A stretch of 18,617 nucleotides of DNA from Bacteroidota bacterium (GTDB lineage: Bacteria > Bacteroidota > Bacteroidia > Chitinophagales > Chitinophagaceae), in NCBI GenBank assembly GCA_025361325.1, contig JANYAL010000375.1, positions 1 to 18,617 of the forward strand, read 5' to 3'. The position numbers were made by a program, and so were the translations under genes. Position 1 is the stretch's first letter. Each line of letters opens with the position of its first letter. Below the pieces are notes generated by a model. That model made no database searches and was not told where the DNA came from. It worked only from the letters and a program-made list of their open reading frames with translations. Shown in pieces: positions 15,272 through 18,617 of the stretch.

Positions 15272-16582
15272 TGTTGTATCCACTTCCCCGACAACGAATA
15301 CGCTACCGCATACAATGATGAGGTCATTCGGCGCGGCTGACCGGATCGCATGCTTTATAGCCAGGTTCACATCAGTAAAGCTTTCCCCTTTCAATCCATA
15401 AGCTGCCGCCTTGTCTTTTAATTCCAGGTGCGTTAATGCACGCGGGATATGTGCATGGGTAAAATAATAGTTCGCCGATGCAGGGAGGAGCGATAATATC
15501 TTTGACAGGTCCTTGTCCCTGACCATACCTATCACCAGGTGAATTTGCCGGCTGGTATTGATTGTACCGGCATCATGCATAAACCGCACCTGATCCAGCA
15601 CCTGTTTTATACCATCTTCATTATGTGCCACATCAAGGATAAGGTAAGGTTTTTCCCGAACCAGATCCCACCGTCCATACAGGCCGGTGAGTTGTTTCAC
15701 TTCCTGAAGGCCCTTTTTTTCTGCAGCACCGCGTATGGGGAAACCTTTTTCGGCAAGTATCCCTTCCGCACTCAGAACGGTGCAAAGATTCTTTACCTGG
15801 TACAGCCCCGTGAGGTCCAGCCTGAATGTTTCAGTGATACCGTTCCCGGTATCGGTAACATCGCAGGTAAGCAGGTTGCCGGAAGGGTGGATATGGCTTA
15901 CCCTGAATTCCTCCGATGCAAAATGAATGGGGGCATGCATGTCGGCTGCTTTAGACAGGAAGATCTTCTTTGTCTGTGGCAGGTATTCACCAATCACGAC
16001 AGGTATGCCGGGTTTGATGATGCCGGCTTTTTCGGAAGCGATGGCTTCCAGTGTATTGCCAAGGATGTTCATGTGGTCGTAACCGATATTGGTGATCACG
16101 GACAGGATGGGTGTGATCACATTGGTGCTGTCAAGTCTGCCGCCCAGCCCGGTTTCAATGACTGCGATATCAACTGCTTCTTTTGCAAAATAATCAAATG
16201 CCATGGCCACGGTGAGCTCAAAAAAAGAGGGTTCAACTGAACGGATGATGGATTCCATTCTTTCTACGAATGCTGTGACTACCTGTTCAGGAATCATTTC
16301 ACCATTGATCCTGATACGTTCCCTGAAATCCTTCAAATGGGGCGATGTGTAGAGCCCGGTCTTGTAACCTGCTTCCTGCAGGATGGCTGCCAGCATATGA
16401 CTGGTACTGCCTTTACCGTTGGTGCCGGCTATGTGGATGCTTTTGAATGCGTTCTGGGGATCTCCCAGTGCTTTACAGAGGGCAATGGTATTATGAAGGT
16501 CCTCCTTGTAGGCAATTGAACCCACCCGGCTGAACATAGGCAGGTGTTTGTACAGGTAGTCAATCGTTTGCTGGTAGGTCAT
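15254..16582 (-). CDS. folC: Folylpolyglutamate/dihydrofolate synthase
   Basis: Mur-ligase-family enzyme that adds glutamate to dihydropteroate and/or folates, needed for folate retention and one-carbon metabolism. From the ATG at 16582 it has 442 residues, normal for the family. Marks: P-loop IAGTNGKGSTSHML, then YTSPHLKDFRERI, the catalytic stretch IETGLGGRLDSTNVI, ITNIGYDHMNILG, EKAGIIKPGIPVV, and the C-terminal domain with YLILDVAHNEDGIKQVL. A TTG at 16591 would add three residues; the ATG matches the family start MTYQQT better. A TAnnTTTG element ends 7 bases before the ATG, so the message may be leaderless. Its 3' end overlaps the Nudix gene. Confidence 0.95.
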   Translation of the reverse strand: MTYQQTIDYLYKHLPMFSRVGSIAYKEDLHNTIALCKALGDPQNAFKSIHIAGTNGKGSTSHMLAAILQEAGYKTGLYTSPHLKDFRERIRINGEMIPEQVVTAFVERMESIIRSVEPSFFELTVAMAFDYFAKEAVDIAVIETGLGGRLDSTNVITPILSVITNIGYDHMNILGNTLEAIASEKAGIIKPGIPVVIGEYLPQTKKIFLSKAADMHAPIHFASEEFRVSHIHPSGNLLTCDVTDTGNGITETFRLDLTGLYQVKNLCTVLSAEGILAEKGFPIRGAAEKKGLQEVKQLTGLYGRWDLVREKPYLILDVAHNEDGIKQVLDQVRFMHDAGTINTSRQIHLVIGMVRDKDLSKILSLLPASANYYFTHAHIPRALTHLELKDKAAAYGLKGESFTDVNLAIKHAIRSAAPNDLIIVCGSVFVVGEVDTTLFTGV

Positions 16583-16588
16583 GCGGGG

Positions 16589-16596
16589 CAAAGATA
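16589..16596 (-). promoter_or_regulatory. Bacteroidota -7 element TATCTTTG at the folC start
   Basis: Minus-strand TATCTTTG (16596-16589) matches TAnnTTTG exactly and lies 6 bases before the folC ATG. A start point about 7 bases downstream would fall on the ATG itself. There is no TTG at the -33 position, so support is partial. Confidence 0.45.
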
Positions 16597-16699
16597 AGCG
16601 GGATGTACAGATTTCAGAAGTGCAGATGGCCGGATGTAAATTATGCTGTTATGCCGGAAAGAAGCATCTCTGAAAAGACATATTATCCGGTGATTTGAT

Positions 16700-16727
16700 G
16701 AATAGTGAAAAGTGAATGTTGAATGGG
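16700..16727. repeat. 7-base phased array, left arm (GAATAGT type)
   Basis: Four heptamers in phase: GAATAGT, GAAAAGT, GAATGTT, GAATGGG. An inverted array of the same type lies at 17129-17156. Compared over 27 bases (16699-16725 against the reverse complement of 17131-17157) 20 positions agree. Confidence 0.7.
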
Positions 16728-16796
16728 TGTTCAATGACTGAACTGTTTATTCCCGTCCGAATGGGTCATCCGTTTCGGCAGGCACCCGGATGCTAT

Positions 16797-16883
16797 CAGC
16801 ATGCCTACAGCATGTGTACTGGTTGCAGAAATCTGCATGCTTTCCCTATGCAGTAGGCATGCTGTACACAACCTGTCTGCAAC
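16797..16883. repeat. Palindrome-rich island with competing pairings
   Basis: The outer arms 16797-16813 and 16848-16864 (CAGCATGCCTAC-A/T-GCAT) match at 16 of 17 positions. Inside is a perfect TGCAGA-AA-TCTGCA (16824-16837). Two further complementary pairs cross this structure: GTGTAC (16814-16819) with GTACAC (16864-16869), and GTTGCAGA (16822-16829) with TCTGCAAC (16876-16883). DNA could extrude a cruciform; RNA could switch between folds or form a pseudoknot. No known RNA family is recognised. Confidence 0.65.
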
Positions 16884-17128
16884 AAAGTAGTTTTTTGGCA
16901 GGTTCAAATTAGAACTTTTTCAAAACAGGTTTCCCGCCAATTCCGCCAAATACGACAGGTTTGATGTTTGGGCTGTTTTGCTGTGTATGTTTGCGGCAGA
17001 TGTGCGGATTTGCAGGTATGGAAATGTGTAAAATGAAAAAACTGCAAACAGGTATATGGGAAGTTCTTTGAAATAGTGAAGGAGATGCCGGATATTGGGT
17101 AAGCAGTTCAGATATTGAAATTGCTTTC

Positions 17129-17156
17129 ACTATCCATTATTCATTATTTACTATTC
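17129..17156. repeat. 7-base phased array, right arm, inverted to 16700-16727
   Basis: Read on the minus strand the heptamers are GAATAGT, AAATAAT, GAATAAT, GGATAGT. The array starts 6 bases past the stop codon of the TonB-like gene, so it would be in its 3' untranslated region. The inverted partner lies about 400 bases further downstream. Confidence 0.7.
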
Positions 17157-17162
17157 ACTCCA

Positions 17163-17975
17163 TCAGTTCACATTAAAATTGAACTGTACGGTTACTGTGG
17201 ATTCATGATCGGCGGTATCGAATTTTATATTACGGAGATATTCTATGATTGAACTGGCATAGGCCTGGCTGGTGCTGGTGGAATTGCGGGCGAATCCGTT
17301 GAACCTGCCTACGCCTTCCGGGGTCACTTTAACGATGGCGAATATGGTAGCTTTTTCCAGTTCACCGGTGAAGGAATAATAGCGGATGATCTTCCTGTCG
17401 CCTGTTACACGCGGGCCGCCACCGATCCTGCCGCCGGGATTTTTGCCATAGCTGTCTGGTTTCCCGTTGGGATCGCCGTTATCACCCTTGCCCCCGGGAT
17501 TATTGCCCTGATATTTGTATCCGTTGTCCTCGTTGGCACCATTACCGATGCCGTTCTTAGGACCGCCGTAACCGGCGATCTTGGGTTTCTGGGGTTTGGG
17601 TTCGGGGATCACCACGGGAGATGGTGTTTTTATCTTAACCGGTGTCTTTTCGGGTTTGTTCACCGGTGCGGATTCTTTGTCGGGGGTATTGTCTACCAGG
17701 ATATCTTTTTCGGCAGCAGAAACGGCAACCGATTTCTGTACTTGTTCTGCAACTGCTTCGGATGGTGCTTTTTCTCCCTTTATCAGGGGCTGCACGGTCC
17801 CGTACCCTTCTGCATTATTGCCCAGGTTGATCTCAATAAGGTCCTGTACCAGGGGTACGGGCGGTGGCGGCAGTTTCCAGGAGATAAAGATTGCCAGTAA
17901 GAGCAGGATAGCGCAGATCACTGCGGTATAGGCCATTGCCTTCCTGTTCTTCTCGGCTTCAAAAGTTGCGGACAT
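17163..17975 (-). CDS. TonB-like energy transducer
   Basis: Inner-membrane protein that passes proton-motive force, via ExbB/ExbD, to outer-membrane TonB-dependent receptors. From the ATG at 17975 it has 270 residues. It has a short cytoplasmic N-terminus, one TM helix (about 14-33, AVICAILLLLAIFIS), a Pro-rich start of the periplasmic part (PPPPVP), and a Lys/Pro segment KPEKTPVKIKTPSPVVIPEP. A long Gly/Asn-rich linker follows (about 135-190, repeats such as NNPGGKGDNG), then a C-terminal TonB-type domain (about 195-270, AIVKVTPEGVGRF). An upstream in-frame ATG at 17993 lies too close to the promoter to be transcribed, so 17975 is preferred. ExbB/ExbD genes are not adjacent. The linker composition is unlike the usual Pro/Lys spacer and the C-terminal domain is divergent. 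Confidence 0.82.
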   Translation of the reverse strand: MSATFEAEKNRKAMAYTAVICAILLLLAIFISWKLPPPPVPLVQDLIEINLGNNAEGYGTVQPLIKGEKAPSEAVAEQVQKSVAVSAAEKDILVDNTPDKESAPVNKPEKTPVKIKTPSPVVIPEPKPQKPKIAGYGGPKNGIGNGANEDNGYKYQGNNPGGKGDNGDPNGKPDSYGKNPGGRIGGGPRVTGDRKIIRYYSFTGELEKATIFAIVKVTPEGVGRFNGFARNSTSTSQAYASSIIEYLRNIKFDTADHESTVTVQFNFNVN

Positions 17976-17995
17976 GGTAGCGTTATAATACATCT

Positions 17996-18027
17996 CAAAG
18001 TTATTGCTTTAACGCTAATGGATACAA
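17996..18027 (-). promoter_or_regulatory. Bacteroidota promoter for the TonB-like gene
   Basis: Minus-strand TTG (18027-18025), 21 bases, then TAACTTTG (18003-17996) match both promoter halves. The start point would be near 17989, downstream of the possible ATG at 17993, which decides for the ATG at 17975 with a leader of about 14 bases. Confidence 0.6.
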
Positions 18028-18049
18028 TTTCGTGCCGGTTTTCACAGGG

Positions 18050-18069
18050 ATTGTTAAGGTTTTAACAAT
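18050..18069. promoter_or_regulatory. Inverted repeat upstream of the TonB-like promoter
   Basis: ATTGTTAA (18050-18057) and TTAACAAT (18062-18069) are perfect 8-bp arms with a 4-base centre. The repeat lies 22 bases upstream of the -33 TTG and 41 bases after the yggS stop. The position suits an activator site. No T-run follows on the minus strand, so it is unlikely to be the yggS terminator. Confidence 0.45.
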
Positions 18070-18110
18070 TTCATATAAGTCGCTGAAAGGATTGGTGAAA
18101 TGAGATTGTC

Positions 18111-18617
18111 TTATGGGGTTTGTTCTCTTTCCCCGAATACCAGGCTGCCAATCCTTACCATATTGCTGCCTTCTTCCAGCGCAATCGTGTAATCGCCGCT
18201 CATGCCCATGCTCAGGGTACAAAATTGAAGGTTTTGGGTTGAAGTTTGGGTATACCGGTCAAAGCGGCTTTTTAAATAGCGGAATTCACTTCTAATGAGG
18301 TCCTTGTTGTTGGTGAAGGAGGCCATGCCCATGATCCCTTTTACACGGAAATTATGTAAGGCCCCGTCCTGTTCTACCATTTGTGGAATATGTGTAATAC
18401 GATCAATAAGTGTGTCCAGTTCCTGGCCATCCAGTCCGAATTTGGTCTCTTCCCTGGCAATATACACCTGCAGGAGGCAATCGATGGTGCGGTTGTTACG
18501 AATGCCCTGTTTGTTGATCTCTTTCAGTAGGCTGTAACTATCCACACCGTGTATCAGGTGAATGAAGGGGGCGATGTATCTTACCTTATTGCTTTGCAGG
18601 TGCCCGATGAAATGCCA
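18111..18617 (-). CDS. YggS/PLPBP pyridoxal-phosphate homeostasis protein, 5' end missing
   Basis: Conserved PLP-binding protein without known catalytic activity that helps keep vitamin B6 and amino-acid pools balanced. The frame is open from the window edge to a TAA at 18111-18113 and gives the last 168 residues. The family marks are clear: WHFIGHLQSNKVRYIA at the edge, then REETKFGLDG, IMGMASFTNN, EFRYLKSRFDRY, LSMGMSGDYTIALEEGSN and MVRIGSLVFGERE at the C-terminus. The missing N-terminal part (roughly 55-60 residues by family length) would hold the PLP lysine. A Met at 18545 is internal and not the start. The gene is co-directional with the TonB-like gene but separated by 135 bases holding a separate promoter. 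Confidence 0.93.
   Translation of the reverse strand, partial: WHFIGHLQSNKVRYIAPFIHLIHGVDSYSLLKEINKQGIRNNRTIDCLLQVYIAREETKFGLDGQELDTLIDRITHIPQMVEQDGALHNFRVKGIMGMASFTNNKDLIRSEFRYLKSRFDRYTQTSTQNLQFCTLSMGMSGDYTIALEEGSNMVRIGSLVFGEREQTP

Larger units (their letters stand above)
16583..17162. other. 580-bp gene-free spacer between folC and the TonB-like gene
   Basis: I find no convincing gene here. The spacer holds the folC promoter-like element at one end, two heptamer arrays in inverted orientation (16700-16727 and 17129-17156), and a palindrome-rich island (16797-16883). A run of six T lies at about 16891-16896. CAGGTTT-like heptamers occur at 16899, 16926 and 16956, and CCGCCAA twice in 9-base phase (16934, 16943). 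A 73-codon minus-strand frame (17130-16909) crosses it but shows no protein-like features. Confidence 0.65.

Noticed and set aside
15539..16240. 233-codon plus-strand frame opposite folC
   Set aside because: It lies wholly antisense to a clear folC, and its peptide resembles no protein family. The same holds for the 198-codon frame opposite lysC (10167-10763) and the plus-strand frames opposite the RND pump.
16909..17130. 73-codon minus-strand frame in the folC-tonB spacer
   Set aside because: It has no protein-like motif, no promoter, and spans the repeat-rich region.
18001..18222. 73-codon frame overlapping the 3' end of yggS
   Set aside because: Its first part is an out-of-frame reading of the conserved yggS C-terminus and the rest covers the promoter region.
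1..18617. CRISPR array, insertion sequence, prophage, toxin-antitoxin or defence genes
   Set aside because: No regularly spaced identical repeats, transposase, integrase or defence domains are seen. The repeats present are degenerate 7-8-mers without spacers.

Overview
The window looks like a chromosomal segment of a Bacteroidota bacterium, most likely of the Chitinophagaceae type. The pointers are the protein families, the absence of Shine-Dalgarno sequences, several matches to the Bacteroidota promoter element TAnnTTTG, and moderate GC. This placement rests on recognition of families, not on a database search. Almost everything is core metabolism or envelope function. I see no prophage, transposase, CRISPR array, rRNA or tRNA.

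Left part (1-5902, minus strand): a three-gene RND efflux operon reads right to left: periplasmic adaptor lipoprotein, AcrB-type pump, TolC-type outer-membrane channel. Together they form one envelope-spanning exporter. A perfect 10-bp inverted repeat sits just upstream, where a repressor would be expected to bind. Past the channel gene there is a doubtful small ORF and the first 25 codons of an unknown gene that leaves the window.

Middle (5903-9771): purK (minus; purine synthesis, with an unusual N-terminal extension). A 513-bp divergent spacer follows, holding a promoter-like element and a Phe/Tyr-rich leader ORF. Then come 4-hydroxyphenylpyruvate dioxygenase (plus; tyrosine breakdown) and a YafK-like L,D-transpeptidase-fold protein (plus).

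Right-middle (9801-15271): aspartate kinase (minus), transcribed divergently from class I fructose-1,6-bisphosphatase. The latter is followed on the plus strand by an orphan ABC ATPase, an exported FKBP-type prolyl isomerase, a DinB/YfiT-like protein and a Nudix hydrolase.

Right end (15254-18617, minus strand): YggS/PLPBP (5' end off the window), a TonB-like energy transducer without adjacent ExbB/ExbD, then a 580-bp gene-free stretch and folC, whose 3' end overlaps the Nudix gene.

The most unusual content is in the spacers. Three of them carry short arrays of degenerate 7- or 8-base units with an inverted copy nearby: 11073-11124, 14577-14707, and 16700-16727 with 17129-17156. The three unit sequences differ but the layout is the same. 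The folC-tonB spacer also holds a palindrome-rich island. The Phe/Tyr-rich leader ORF ahead of the tyrosine-catabolic gene is the best candidate for an undescribed regulatory device, but it rests on sequence inspection only.
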